Assembly (NCBI GenBank): GCA_016709225.1
Contig: JADJEE010000012.1
Location: forward strand, 1,116,001 to 1,180,000
Direction: 5' to 3'
Source: Deltaproteobacteria bacterium
GTDB taxonomy: Bacteria > Myxococcota_A > Polyangia > Nannocystales > Nannocystaceae
DNA: 64,000 nt
Shown here: positions 1-8,399 of the stretch, piece by piece
Layout of the letters: each line of letters starts with the position of its first letter
How positions within the stretch are numbered: the first letter of the stretch is position 1
Program-made: the position numbers and the translations under genes
The notes under the pieces: generated by a model
The model's database searches: none
Told to the model about the DNA's origin: nothing
The model's input: the letters and a program-made list of their open reading frames with translations, nothing else

Positions 1-29
1 TGCGCCGCAGCTGGCACTACACCAAGCGC

Positions 30-1175
30 ATGTTGCAGGCGGTGGGTGTGGCGCTCGTGCTCGCCTCCATCTACGCGGTCATCGACGGCTGGCGCGCGTT
101 CGGCCACGGCGCCGACGGCGAGCGTCTCGCGAGGATGCAGCGATCACCGCAGTACGGCGACGGCGTGTTCGAGAACCCACAGTCGCTCGTCAACCACTTC
201 GGGCTGATGGTCTCCGGCATGTTCTCGGCCAGCGCCGACGCGACCCCCGGCTCGACGCCGCCGTTCGAGCGGGTGCCGGCGAGCCGCTTCGCGACCCCGC
301 CCGCATCCGGCCTGCGGATCACATGGCTGGGACACTCGACCTTGCTGCTGGAGATCGACGGCCACCGTGTGCTCACCGATCCGGTGTGGGGCGAGCGCAG
401 CTCGCCGCTGTCGTGGATCGGACCGGCGCGCTGGTATCCCCCGCCGCTGTCGCTCGGCGACGTGCCGAAGCTGGACGCCGTGCTGCTCTCGCACGACCAC
501 TACGATCACCTCGACTACTGGACCATCGTCGCGATGAAGGACTGGGACACGACCTTCATCGCGCCGCTCGGCGTCGGGGCCCACCTGGCGTACTGGGGGG
601 TGCCCGAGTCGAAGATCGTCGAGCTCGACTGGTGGGAGCGCCACGAAGTCGGTGGTCTCGAGATCGTCGCGACCCCCGCCCGCCACGCGTCGGGCCGCAC
701 GCTGTTCGACAAGGACGAGACGCTGTGGGCGGGCTACGCCGTGCTCGGCGCGCAGCATCGGGCGTACTTCTCCGGCGACACCGGGCTGTTCCCCGCGATG
801 CACGACATCGGGCAGCAGCTCGGGCCGTTCGACCTCACGATGATCGAGGCCGGTGCCTACGGCAGCGCCTGGCCCGACTGGCACCTCGGCCCCGAGCAGG
901 CCGTGACCGCCCATCGCATGGTGCGCGGCGGCGTGCTGCTGCCGGTGCACTGGGGCCTGTTCAACCTCGCCTATCACGGCTGGACCGAGCCGATCGAGCG
1001 CGTGCTCGCGGCGGCCGAGCAGGCCAGCGTGTCGGTCATCGCGCCGCGCCCGGGTCAGAGCATCGAGCCCGCCGCGCCGCCAGCTGTCGAACGTTGGTGG
1101 CCCACGCTCGCGTGGCACACCGCCGCGCAGGACCCCATCGTCGCGACGAAGATGGAGGGCGCGATCCTCCCTTGA
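30..1175 (+). CDS. MBL-fold metal-dependent hydrolase (NAPE-PLD/UlaG-like), membrane-anchored
   Basis: This is a metallo-beta-lactamase-fold hydrolase of the NAPE-PLD/UlaG-like group, probably held in the membrane by its N-terminus. Residues 1-22 are a hydrophobic segment. The fold starts near residue 98 (TWLGHST). The metal-binding HDHYDHLD is at 155-162, further ligands are probably His217 (ARHASGR), Asp250 (SGDTG) and His307 (PVHWG). All expected metal ligands are present, so it should be active. The substrate cannot be told from sequence; relatives act on phospholipids, sugar-phosphate lactones or phosphonates. The ATG at 30 is used, but the frame stays open to the window edge with basic residues (KR) just before the Met, so the true start may lie upstream. 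It converges on the next gene. Confidence 0.82.
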   Translation: MLQAVGVALVLASIYAVIDGWRAFGHGADGERLARMQRSPQYGDGVFENPQSLVNHFGLMVSGMFSASADATPGSTPPFERVPASRFATPPASGLRITWLGHSTLLLEIDGHRVLTDPVWGERSSPLSWIGPARWYPPPLSLGDVPKLDAVLLSHDHYDHLDYWTIVAMKDWDTTFIAPLGVGAHLAYWGVPESKIVELDWWERHEVGGLEIVATPARHASGRTLFDKDETLWAGYAVLGAQHRAYFSGDTGLFPAMHDIGQQLGPFDLTMIEAGAYGSAWPDWHLGPEQAVTAHRMVRGGVLLPVHWGLFNLAYHGWTEPIERVLAAAEQASVSVIAPRPGQSIEPAAPPAVERWWPTLAWHTAAQDPIVATKMEGAILP

Positions 1176-1223
1176 GCGGCCGCGATCGCCCGGCGGCGCG
1201 CTGGCAGGGGTGGTGCGGCGCGG

Positions 1224-2936
1224 CTACTGCCCCGCGTTCCACTCGCAGAAGGGGGTCCACGCCGCCTCGGCGAGCAGGTCGTTCTGCACGTTCGCCTGCG
1301 GGCACGCCTCGTCGGCACGCCAGTCTTTCCAGCCCAGCGGATCGTGGTCGCGGAAGGCCTGATAGCCGCCATCGACGGCCATGAACGGCAGCGGCTCCAC
1401 ACACGCGTCGCCGGCCTGCTCCTGCAGCTCGTCGTTGAGCGACATGATGGTGCGGAACATGACGTCGTTGGTCGAGTTCCAGCAGCAGGTCTTCGACTGC
1501 TCGTAGACCAGCTCGGCGAACACGTAGTCCTCGAGGATGCGGTGCTCGGCATCGACCTCGTCGCGGGTCATGCCGAACTCCTGCTCGAGCACGGTGTAGA
1601 GATCTTCGAAGGCGTCCTCGCGGGCGATGCGGGCGCTGCACGAGGCGGGGAAGTTGCGCAGGTGGGCACGCTTGCCCTCGATCACGTCGAGCAGCAGCTG
1701 GCGGTGCTCGTCGGGGGTGAGCTCGCCGAGCAGCGCGTCGAGCTGGGCCGGACGGGCGCGGATGCGATCGAGGTCGTCGTCGGGGATCCACGCCGCCTCG
1801 TCGGACTTCATGATGGTGTTCACCCAGAAGCCCGACGACGACTTGGTCACGCGGAAGCGCTTGAGGCCGCCGTTGAACTTGGCGTAGTCGGTCGAGCCAT
1901 CGACGCCGCCACCCTCGGGGTCGCTGTAGTTGCGCTCGGTGCCGGCGGGGTTGGTCCACCGCGGCTGCGCCGGCGGCAGGTTGCCGAAGACGCTCTCGGC
2001 GGACATGCGGCCCTCGCCGAGCTGCTCGGCGCGCACGGTCACCATCGTGTGACCGACGCCACTGCTCGAGGTGCGCCACAGCATCACGTCGCCGGCGCGC
2101 AGCGACTCGGGCACGAGGTTGAAGGTGTTGCGGCTGTCGGCGAGGTTGACCGAGCCGGTGAAGATCATCGTGAGCCGGATGAGGTGGGCGGCGCGCTTGT
2201 TGAGGTGCAGCTCGTCGAGGTACGTGCCCGTGCGCGCGCCCTCGCCGATCATCGGCTGGTCGTCACCGCTCTGGACCCCGAGCTTGCGCAGCTTGGCGTC
2301 CTGCGGCCAGCTGGCCTGCACCTGCGCCGCCGACTTCGCCGAGTGATCGGCGTAGGCGTTGGCGAACTTCGGCATGTTGTTCCAGATGCCGTTCTTGGTG
2401 CGGATGCCGAAGTGACCAAAGTACACCGGCGTCTTGCCATCGAAGGCGACCACGAAGAACGGCAGGCCGTACCACGCCGCGAAGGTCGAGCGCAGCATGA
2501 GCGCCGTGTCGGCGCAGTCGAGCTTGGGTGCCGGCAGGGTCTTGCCCCACGGCGTCGCGATCTCGAAGGTCTCGCCGAAGCCATCGAAGGTCTCGACCTT
2601 CGGCATCGACTGCAGCCACGCCGCGAACTTCTCGTCCCAGCTGAGCCCGCTGTTCGCCGGCCACGCGATGCCAGCAGCGCGCGCCGCCGGGGTGTCGGTG
2701 TCCTCCCACTGGTTCACGACCTTCCACGCGGTGGTCGACGCGTAGTTGCCGTTGACGGGCAGCCCCGGCTCCTCGAGATCGTCGTACTTGCCGACGGCAC
2801 CGCCGGGCGCGAGTTCCTCCTCGTCCTCGAAGGCGTCGGTGGCCTCGTCGCCACCGCAACCCGCGGGCACCACGAGCGTGGCTGCGGGCAACGCGAGAGA
2901 GAACGCGGCAATCACACAGGAGCGCAGGCTGGTCAC
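1224..2936 (-). CDS. large lipoprotein with NlpC/P60- or transglutaminase-like Cys/His pattern
   Basis: A 570-residue exported lipoprotein: the N-terminal signal ends in a lipobox with Cys27 (VPAGC), followed by an acidic spacer. I do not recognise a named family with certainty. Three landmarks suggest a papain-like cysteine peptidase or amidase fold: Cys141 in DCADTALM at the start of a helix, a GDVMLW strand, and His296 in GHTMV. This order (Cys, GD.., GH..) is seen in NlpC/P60 and CHAP-type domains. The C-terminal half (from about residue 370) is acidic and helical with several Cys residues, including a CC pair, and matches nothing I know. Stand-alone gene, divergent from the sialidase with about 240 bases between them. 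The product could equally be a non-enzymatic envelope protein. Confidence 0.75.
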   Translation of the reverse strand: MTSLRSCVIAAFSLALPAATLVVPAGCGGDEATDAFEDEEELAPGGAVGKYDDLEEPGLPVNGNYASTTAWKVVNQWEDTDTPAARAAGIAWPANSGLSWDEKFAAWLQSMPKVETFDGFGETFEIATPWGKTLPAPKLDCADTALMLRSTFAAWYGLPFFVVAFDGKTPVYFGHFGIRTKNGIWNNMPKFANAYADHSAKSAAQVQASWPQDAKLRKLGVQSGDDQPMIGEGARTGTYLDELHLNKRAAHLIRLTMIFTGSVNLADSRNTFNLVPESLRAGDVMLWRTSSSGVGHTMVTVRAEQLGEGRMSAESVFGNLPPAQPRWTNPAGTERNYSDPEGGGVDGSTDYAKFNGGLKRFRVTKSSSGFWVNTIMKSDEAAWIPDDDLDRIRARPAQLDALLGELTPDEHRQLLLDVIEGKRAHLRNFPASCSARIAREDAFEDLYTVLEQEFGMTRDEVDAEHRILEDYVFAELVYEQSKTCCWNSTNDVMFRTIMSLNDELQEQAGDACVEPLPFMAVDGGYQAFRDHDPLGWKDWRADEACPQANVQNDLLAEAAWTPFCEWNAGQ

Positions 2937-3178
2937 GCCCTGTGGTGTGTCCAGCCCACGCTTGGTTCACCGCGCGACCGCGAAACCCCTGCATTGCGCC
3001 CCGTGTGGGCCACAATCGCGCCGACACGTTCGAAGCCGCGCGCGGTCGCCATCGCCGCGCGGGTGCCCGCCTGCGCGTCGGGCACGCGGCGGCCCCGTAC
3101 GTGGATCGCTCTACCGCCACTGGTTTGCGGCGCGCACCCGCGCGGTGCGTGACCGAGCGCTCTGCGATGCTCGGCCCG

Positions 3179-5854
3179 ATGATCACGCGTGCATCGATCG
3201 TGACCGCGTCGCTGTTGCTCGCGTGCGGTGGTGGCCAGCCCGCGGGTTCGAGCACGACGGTCGCGAGCGCCTCGTCGTCGTCGGGCGCGACCGGGGGCGA
3301 GGCAAGCACGGCCAACGACGGCAGCGGGGAGCCCAGCTCCACCGGCGCGGTCACGTCGACCGACGACAGCACCGGCGCGACCACGCGACCGGACGGCTGG
3401 TCGTGGCGCTTCGAAGACGGCGAGCTCGGCACGGCGGTACCGACCGCACCCGATGCGATCGTCGACGACAGCGGCAACGCGCTGCACGGCACCGCCACCG
3501 GCGAGCTGCGCTACGTCGCGGGCCTGCACCCCGACGCGCGCGCGATCGCCTTCGGCGGCGACGGTGGCTACCTCGCGCTCGAGCCGGCCGCCGCAGCTGC
3601 GGATCTCGACGATGGCGAGCCGATGCAGCTGGCGCTCACGTTCCGCACCGATCACCACGGACGCGACGGCCTCGAGGGCGCGGGCACCCTCGTCGCGCGT
3701 GGGGGCATCGACGGCGACGGTCCGTGGTGGATCGGCATCGTCGACGGCCACCTGCGCGCGCGCGTGGGTGAGGGCGCCGCGGCGGTCGAGGCCGAGGGTG
3801 CACGCGAGGTCGCCGACGGCGTGTGGCACCGCGCGGTGGTCGGGATCGATCGCGACACCGGCGAGCTGGTGATCGGCCTCGACGGCACCGACGTGCTGCG
3901 GGCACCGGCGGGCCTCGGCGCGGTGGTCGGCGACGCGTCGGTTCGGGTCGGCCTCGATACCGCCGGCGCGGCGCCGTGGATCGGCGAGCTCGACGAGATC
4001 GCGTTCACCCGCGAGACCCCGTGGCCGGGCGTTGCCGGGCCGCACCGGGATCACACGACCGTGTTCGAGACCAACACCATCCCTGCGCCCGGCGGCGGCC
4101 ACTACTTCGCCGCGCGGATCCCCGCCGTGGTGGTCACACCGAGCGGACGCTTGCTCGCCTTCGCCGAGGGCCGCGTCCACAACACCTGCGACATCGGCAA
4201 CATCGACATCGTGCTGGCGCATAGCGACGACGGCGGCGCGACCTGGTCGGACGCCGAGACCATCGTCGACCCCGGTGCCGCCCGCGTCGCCAACCCGGTC
4301 CCGGTGGTCGACGCGATCACGAGCCGCGTGGTGCTCATCACCATGACGCAGCAGCTCGGCGCGGGCTGCTCGCCCGAGGCGAGCAACTGCAGCTGCGAAG
4401 GAACCGGCGCCGCCATCATCGAGGCCCGCTTCAGCGACGACGAGGGCGAGAGCTGGGGCGAGCCGCTCGACATCACCGACAGCGTGATCGACCCGGCGGG
4501 CAACAGCACCCTCATCGGCCCCTCCCACGGCATCCAGCTCCGCGACGGCGCGCTGTTGGTGCCGGCGATGCACCGCCGCACCGGCGACGGCAAGCGCGGG
4601 GGTCACCTGTTGCGCTCCGACGACAGCGGGCAGAGCTGGTCGATCTTCGCGAGCGAGACGCAGAGCCCGGTCAACGTCAACGAGAGCACGGCCGCCGAGC
4701 TCGCCGATGGTCGCGTGCTGGTCAACACACGCCATCAGCTCGGCGCGCCCGATGTCACGCCCAGCGAGGTCGCCGCGGGTCTGCGGGGCATCGCGACGGT
4801 GGGCGATGACGGCAGCTGGCTGACCGACCCGCCCTACCAGCGCGTGCCGGTGCTGCGCGGTCCGGTCGTGCACGGCACCGTGCTGGCGTGGCCGGGCTCG
4901 TCGCGGCCGGGCGACGCGCGGCGGTTGTTCTTCTCGTTGCCCGCCGGCGAGCACGGCAGCAACCAGGGCCGTCGCCACGATCTGCGGGTGTGGGTCAGCC
5001 ACGACGACGGCGAGACGTGGGTCGACGGCGTGCGCGTCGACGGCATGTGGGCGGCGTACTCGGACCTCGTGGCGATCGACGAGAGCCACCTGGGCGTGCT
5101 GTACGAAGCCGGCGCCGACGCGAACGGGTTCTATCGTCGCGTCGAGTTCTTGCGCGCCGCGGTCCACACCCTCGACGAGCCGACCCTCGCCGCGTGGAGC
5201 TTCGAGGGCGTCGCCGACGGGAACATCGACGATGTCGACGACCGCGGGCCGCTCGGCCTCACGCTCGCCGCCACCGGTGACGTCGTCGCGGTTCGCGGTC
5301 GCGACTCGACCACGGCCGCACGCTTCGACGGCGACGCACGGCTGTGCCGCAGCGAGTCGTCGCTGCACTCGGCGCTCGACCTCGGCGCCCGCGACGGCTT
5401 CGCGATCGAGGTCGTGTTCCGCACGGAGGCGCACGGCAGCGGTGGCGCCACGGCGGCCGGCACGTTGATCTCGAAGACCCGCACCGGCACCGAGCCGGCG
5501 TGGTGGCTGCGGATCGAAGACGGCCACGTGCGGTTCCTGGCCACCGCGTGCAACGCCGCGACCATCAACTGCGGCGTGCTCGACGGCGAGTGTGACGCCC
5601 TGCCCAGCTGCGACAACGTCGGGCTCACCGCGACCACCGCCGTGAGCGACGGCGCCTGGCACCGCGTGGTGCTGGTGCGCGACGTCGCGAACGAGGCGAT
5701 GCGCATGCAGGTCGACGACGAGGTCGTCGACGCCGCGTGGCGGGCCGAAGGCGTGGTGAAGAACGACGAGGCCGTGTGTCTCGGCGCGTTCGCCGACGGT
5801 GCGCGTGGTTTCGACGGCGACCTCGATCTGGTGCGGATCCGGTCGCGGGAGTGA
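3179..5854 (+). CDS. exo-alpha-sialidase-like lipoprotein flanked by two LamG-type domains
   Basis: An 891-residue lipoprotein. The signal peptide ends in LLAC with Cys14, and a Ser/Thr/Gly spacer follows. Order: LamG/concanavalin-like domain (about 70-280), six-bladed sialidase propeller (about 300-660), second LamG-like domain (about 670-890). The propeller opens with ARIPAVV, the FRIP-like motif that supplies the catalytic Arg (Arg313), followed by four Asp boxes of the SxDxGxxW type near residues 348, 419, 480 and 607. This is the GH33 layout, so the likely job is release of terminal sialic or related acids from host, prey or biofilm glycans at the cell surface. The ATG at 3179 gives a proper lipoprotein signal; the frame is open further upstream but that part has no signal peptide. 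A second in-frame ATG lies 12 bases earlier. Confidence 0.86.
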   Translation: MITRASIVTASLLLACGGGQPAGSSTTVASASSSSGATGGEASTANDGSGEPSSTGAVTSTDDSTGATTRPDGWSWRFEDGELGTAVPTAPDAIVDDSGNALHGTATGELRYVAGLHPDARAIAFGGDGGYLALEPAAAAADLDDGEPMQLALTFRTDHHGRDGLEGAGTLVARGGIDGDGPWWIGIVDGHLRARVGEGAAAVEAEGAREVADGVWHRAVVGIDRDTGELVIGLDGTDVLRAPAGLGAVVGDASVRVGLDTAGAAPWIGELDEIAFTRETPWPGVAGPHRDHTTVFETNTIPAPGGGHYFAARIPAVVVTPSGRLLAFAEGRVHNTCDIGNIDIVLAHSDDGGATWSDAETIVDPGAARVANPVPVVDAITSRVVLITMTQQLGAGCSPEASNCSCEGTGAAIIEARFSDDEGESWGEPLDITDSVIDPAGNSTLIGPSHGIQLRDGALLVPAMHRRTGDGKRGGHLLRSDDSGQSWSIFASETQSPVNVNESTAAELADGRVLVNTRHQLGAPDVTPSEVAAGLRGIATVGDDGSWLTDPPYQRVPVLRGPVVHGTVLAWPGSSRPGDARRLFFSLPAGEHGSNQGRRHDLRVWVSHDDGETWVDGVRVDGMWAAYSDLVAIDESHLGVLYEAGADANGFYRRVEFLRAAVHTLDEPTLAAWSFEGVADGNIDDVDDRGPLGLTLAATGDVVAVRGRDSTTAARFDGDARLCRSESSLHSALDLGARDGFAIEVVFRTEAHGSGGATAAGTLISKTRTGTEPAWWLRIEDGHVRFLATACNAATINCGVLDGECDALPSCDNVGLTATTAVSDGAWHRVVLVRDVANEAMRMQVDDEVVDAAWRAEGVVKNDEAVCLGAFADGARGFDGDLDLVRIRSRE

Positions 5855-5886
5855 GCCCGCACGCGCTGTGTCGACCCGGTTGGGTG

Positions 5887-5892
5887 TAGCCT
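5887..5892 (+). promoter_or_regulatory. candidate -10 box TAGCCT
   Basis: TAGCCT lies 7 bases before the ATG at 5900, so a transcript would begin almost at that codon. This favours 5900 over the in-frame ATG at 5894, which would sit before the expected transcription start. It is one of several TAnnnT boxes at this spacing in the window. No clear -35 box was found. Confidence 0.35.
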
Positions 5893-5899
5893 GATGCCA

Positions 5900-6637
5900 A
5901 TGCAGTCGCAGCACGCGATCGTGGTCGTCGGCGGGCTCGCGCTCGCGGCCACCGCGTGCCTGCAACCGCGTCAATACGCGTGCACCGACGACGAGCAGTG
6001 CCGCGTCGGCGAGCGCACCGGCAGCTGCATGGTCGATCTCGGCTGGTGCGCCTATCCCGACGACGACTGCGACTCGGGCCTGCGCTACTCGGCACTCGCG
6101 AGCACGCAGCTGTCGAACCACTGCGTGCCGCTCGCGGGGACGAGCTCGTCGGGCGGCTCCAGCGACGGGACGCACGGCAGCGGTGACACCAGCTCGAGCG
6201 GTGGCACGTCGGGCTCGAGCTCCACCGGCGATGCATCCTCGTCGACCACCGGCATCCCGGATTGCGAACGGACCTGCGTATCGGGCCCGCACGGCACCGC
6301 GACCTGCGACACCACCGGCAACTGCGTGCTCACCTGCGAGGCCCCCTGGCAGGACTGCGACGGCGAGCTCGCCAATGGCTGCGAGGTCCCGGTCGGCGTC
6401 GCGCACCAGTGCAGCATCACCGGCCTCGATCCGGTGGCCGGCTGCTGGACCGCGTACTGCGGCAGCAGCGACATCGAGGGCACCGCCAACTTCGGCAGCT
6501 ACTACTGCGTCGACTGCGTCACGTGTCAGGAGCCGCTGCCCGGTCAGTGCCAGTGGTGCAACCACGACGACGGACACTGGCACCCGATGGATGCTTGCTC
6601 GTGCGGCACCGACCTCGGCGCCGTCTGCAACCCGTGA
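5900..6637 (+). CDS. cysteine-rich lipoprotein of unknown function
   Basis: A 245-residue lipoprotein with an ATAC lipobox (Cys about residue 20). Two Cys-rich segments flank a Ser/Gly/Thr-rich spacer (about residues 80-115). The N-terminal one has a CTDDEQC-like start and the C-terminal one contains more than a dozen Cys, likely forming disulfides outside the cytoplasm. The second segment resembles the short Cys-rich stretches common in secreted myxobacterial proteins, but no enzymatic motif is visible. It follows the sialidase on the same strand after 45 bases and may have its own promoter (TAGCCT at 5887). It converges on the next gene with a 27-base gap. Function unknown; adhesion or structural binding is the most that can be suggested. 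Confidence 0.75.
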   Translation: MQSQHAIVVVGGLALAATACLQPRQYACTDDEQCRVGERTGSCMVDLGWCAYPDDDCDSGLRYSALASTQLSNHCVPLAGTSSSGGSSDGTHGSGDTSSSGGTSGSSSTGDASSSTTGIPDCERTCVSGPHGTATCDTTGNCVLTCEAPWQDCDGELANGCEVPVGVAHQCSITGLDPVAGCWTAYCGSSDIEGTANFGSYYCVDCVTCQEPLPGQCQWCNHDDGHWHPMDACSCGTDLGAVCNP

Positions 6638-6664
6638 TCGCGGTGCCGCTCGCGGAGTGCCGCT

Positions 6665-7258
6665 TCAGTCGAGCGTCACCGCGATGTCGACCCAATCGTG
6701 CCCGTGATCGACGACCTCCACCACGGCGTCGCGACCATGCGACGGACGCACGAGTGCGCCCAGCAGCGCGCGCAGGTAGTGGCGATACAGCTGGTCGTCG
6801 AAGAAGGGGAACTGGGTGTAGTGCAGCACCGAGCGCGGCCCTTCCTGATCGACGGTGACCTCGGCGGGTCCGCGGCGCAGCACCGCCCACAGCGTCGGGC
6901 AGCGCCGCAGCACGAACGCCGGTGACGACATCGACAGCACCAGCTTCGCGAAGGTCTGCACGCCCAGCGTCGTGCACTCCGCGATGACCTGCTCGAACCG
7001 TGGCAGCTCGCCGCCCGCGACGGTGTCGAACACCGCACGCAGCACCTCGGCATGCATGCGCTCGGGAAACCACTGCGTGGCGGTCGCATCCCGCACGCGC
7101 TCGCGCGTGCCGGCGGGCAGCGCTGCCAGGTAGCGCGTACGCAGCTCGGCATCGCCGCACTTCGACATCCAACGCGCCACCGTCACGAAGGCGCTGCCCT
7201 TCACCTGATGCGCGCCCTCGGAGGCGTCCGTGCCGCCCTGCCCCTGCCCCTGCGCCAT
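6665..7258 (-). CDS. DUF2378-like myxobacterial protein (Mxa_TIGR02265-type)
   Basis: A 197-residue soluble protein with no signal peptide or membrane segment. Its pattern of helices, with RTRYLAALP near the N-terminus, a central WFPERMH stretch and a FVLRRCPTLW segment, recalls the paralogous myxobacterial family DUF2378/TIGR02265, whose function is unknown. That match is from memory of the family shape and is not firm. The ATG at 7258 is preferred: it has GAGGA about 7 bases upstream, and the N-terminus then starts with a short Gly/Gln-rich stretch. A GTG at 7342 would add 28 residues. The gene converges on the Cys-rich lipoprotein gene. Confidence 0.68.
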   Translation of the reverse strand: MAQGQGQGGTDASEGAHQVKGSAFVTVARWMSKCGDAELRTRYLAALPAGTRERVRDATATQWFPERMHAEVLRAVFDTVAGGELPRFEQVIAECTTLGVQTFAKLVLSMSSPAFVLRRCPTLWAVLRRGPAEVTVDQEGPRSVLHYTQFPFFDDQLYRHYLRALLGALVRPSHGRDAVVEVVDHGHDWVDIAVTLD

Positions 7259-7584
7259 GCCGTCCTCGCGATCATCGTCGAACCCGCGCGCCAGGGGAAG
7301 TACCGCGCGCCCGACCGCCTTCGCGTGGCTGTGCCCGCGCACTGCCGGATGAGCCGCCGGCAGTCGTGCGTCGTGTCGCGCGTTGGTGGTCGGGTTGGGC
7401 GTGGTTCAGCGATGACGAGCTCGTCGTGTAGCTCTCGAGCGATCGGCGAGGGCGGCGGCAGCTTCGACATCCATTCCGCGACCGCCAACGCGCGCGCACA
7501 TCGACGCGACGAGGGCGGCGGCCCCCCGCGAGCGGGGGCGCCCGACGGCTCGACCGGCCGACCATCGCCCCGTACGGTGATCCC
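7259..7584. other. intergenic region, divergent promoters
   Basis: This 326-base gap separates two divergent genes. It contains a possible -10 box (TACGGT, 7573-7578) for the downstream lipoprotein gene and a short hairpin of CCCCCG/CGGGGG at about 7522-7538. No convincing gene was seen; the open frames here lack coding-like third-position use. Part of it (to 7342) could be coding if the minus-strand gene uses its upstream GTG. Confidence 0.4.
7573..7578 (+). promoter_or_regulatory. candidate -10 box TACGGT
   Basis: TACGGT ends 6 bases before the ATG at 7585. With the usual 6-7 bases from the -10 box to the transcription start, the message would start at the ATG itself, that is, leaderless. 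No Shine-Dalgarno sequence fits in the remaining space, and no clear -35 box was found. Confidence 0.35.
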
Positions 7585-8265
7585 ATGATTCGATCGCCCG
7601 TCGTCCACGCGTGCATGGTCCTGGCGCTCACGGTCGGCTGCCCCGCCGATCGGACAGCCGGCGACGGATCATCGGGCGGCAGCGCGGACGACTCCGGCGA
7701 TCCAAGCGGCACCGATCCGACCGGTGCCTCGACCAATCCCAGCGCCACGGCCGATTCGACCGGCATGTCCACGTCGAGCTCGGCGTCGACGTCGAGCTCC
7801 GGCGACACGGCGACCGACACGAGCGCGACCGACTCCACCGCGGCCGGCGAGGACCCACCGGTCGGTTGCTACGACTACGACGCGTTCGCACCGTCATCGG
7901 TCAGCTACCGCGCCGACGTCATGCCGATCTTCGCGACCTGGTGCTCGCCGTGTCATGCCGATCCCAACGCGAGCATCTACTTCGGCACCGGCGGCACCAG
8001 CGAGACCGAGGCCGTGGCCGTGCGCGACAAGCTGCTCGCGGGCGTGCCAAAGCAGGCGCCCGAGCTCGCGTTCGTCGCCCCGGGCGATCCGCTGCACAGC
8101 TACATGATGGCGAAGATCGAGTACCCGATCCCCGGCGGGACGTGCTCGGTGATCCAGTGCAGCGAGCCCGGCTGCGAGCTCCCGGCACCGCCGGCGGCGC
8201 CGTTGTCGGAGTCCAACAAGTCGACCGTGCGTTCGTGGATCATGCTCGGTGCCGCCGACGACTGA
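7585..8265 (+). CDS. mono-haem cytochrome c-like lipoprotein
   Basis: A 226-residue lipoprotein with lipobox VGC (Cys19) and a long Ser/Thr/Asp/Gly spacer (about 25-90). The globular part carries the haem c motif CSPCH inside VMPIFATWC, the form seen in myxobacterial and planctomycete surface cytochromes, where the motif sits at the start of a short c-type domain. A Met in HSYMMAKI is a candidate distal ligand. Four further Cys near the C-terminus (CSVIQC, GCEL) probably pair. The likely role is electron transfer or a structural haem at the outer surface; no partner oxidase is adjacent. The ATG at 7585 fits both the signal peptide and the TACGGT box just upstream. Confidence 0.8.
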   Translation: MIRSPVVHACMVLALTVGCPADRTAGDGSSGGSADDSGDPSGTDPTGASTNPSATADSTGMSTSSSASTSSSGDTATDTSATDSTAAGEDPPVGCYDYDAFAPSSVSYRADVMPIFATWCSPCHADPNASIYFGTGGTSETEAVAVRDKLLAGVPKQAPELAFVAPGDPLHSYMMAKIEYPIPGGTCSVIQCSEPGCELPAPPAAPLSESNKSTVRSWIMLGAADD

Positions 8266-8399
8266 TCGCAACGGTCGTGCGGATCCACAGAAGCCGATGC
8301 TCGCGTGGTCGCACGTGGCGATCGATCTGCCCCGCAACGACTTCGGCGCCGCGGGGCCTTCTCGTCACAGATCCACCGCGCCGCGTGCATGAGCCTGCC

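Noticed and set aside
2933..6583. A 1216-codon open frame on the minus strand opposite the sialidase and Cys-rich lipoprotein genes
   Set aside because: It is Arg/Ala/Val-rich without domains, and the plus strand has clear signal peptides, Asp boxes and LamG domains. Long antisense frames are expected at this GC content.
7515..7545. Short CCCCCG/CGGGGG hairpin as a terminator
   Set aside because: It is followed by no T run, and the genes at both sides run away from it; in such GC-rich DNA short hairpins are common.
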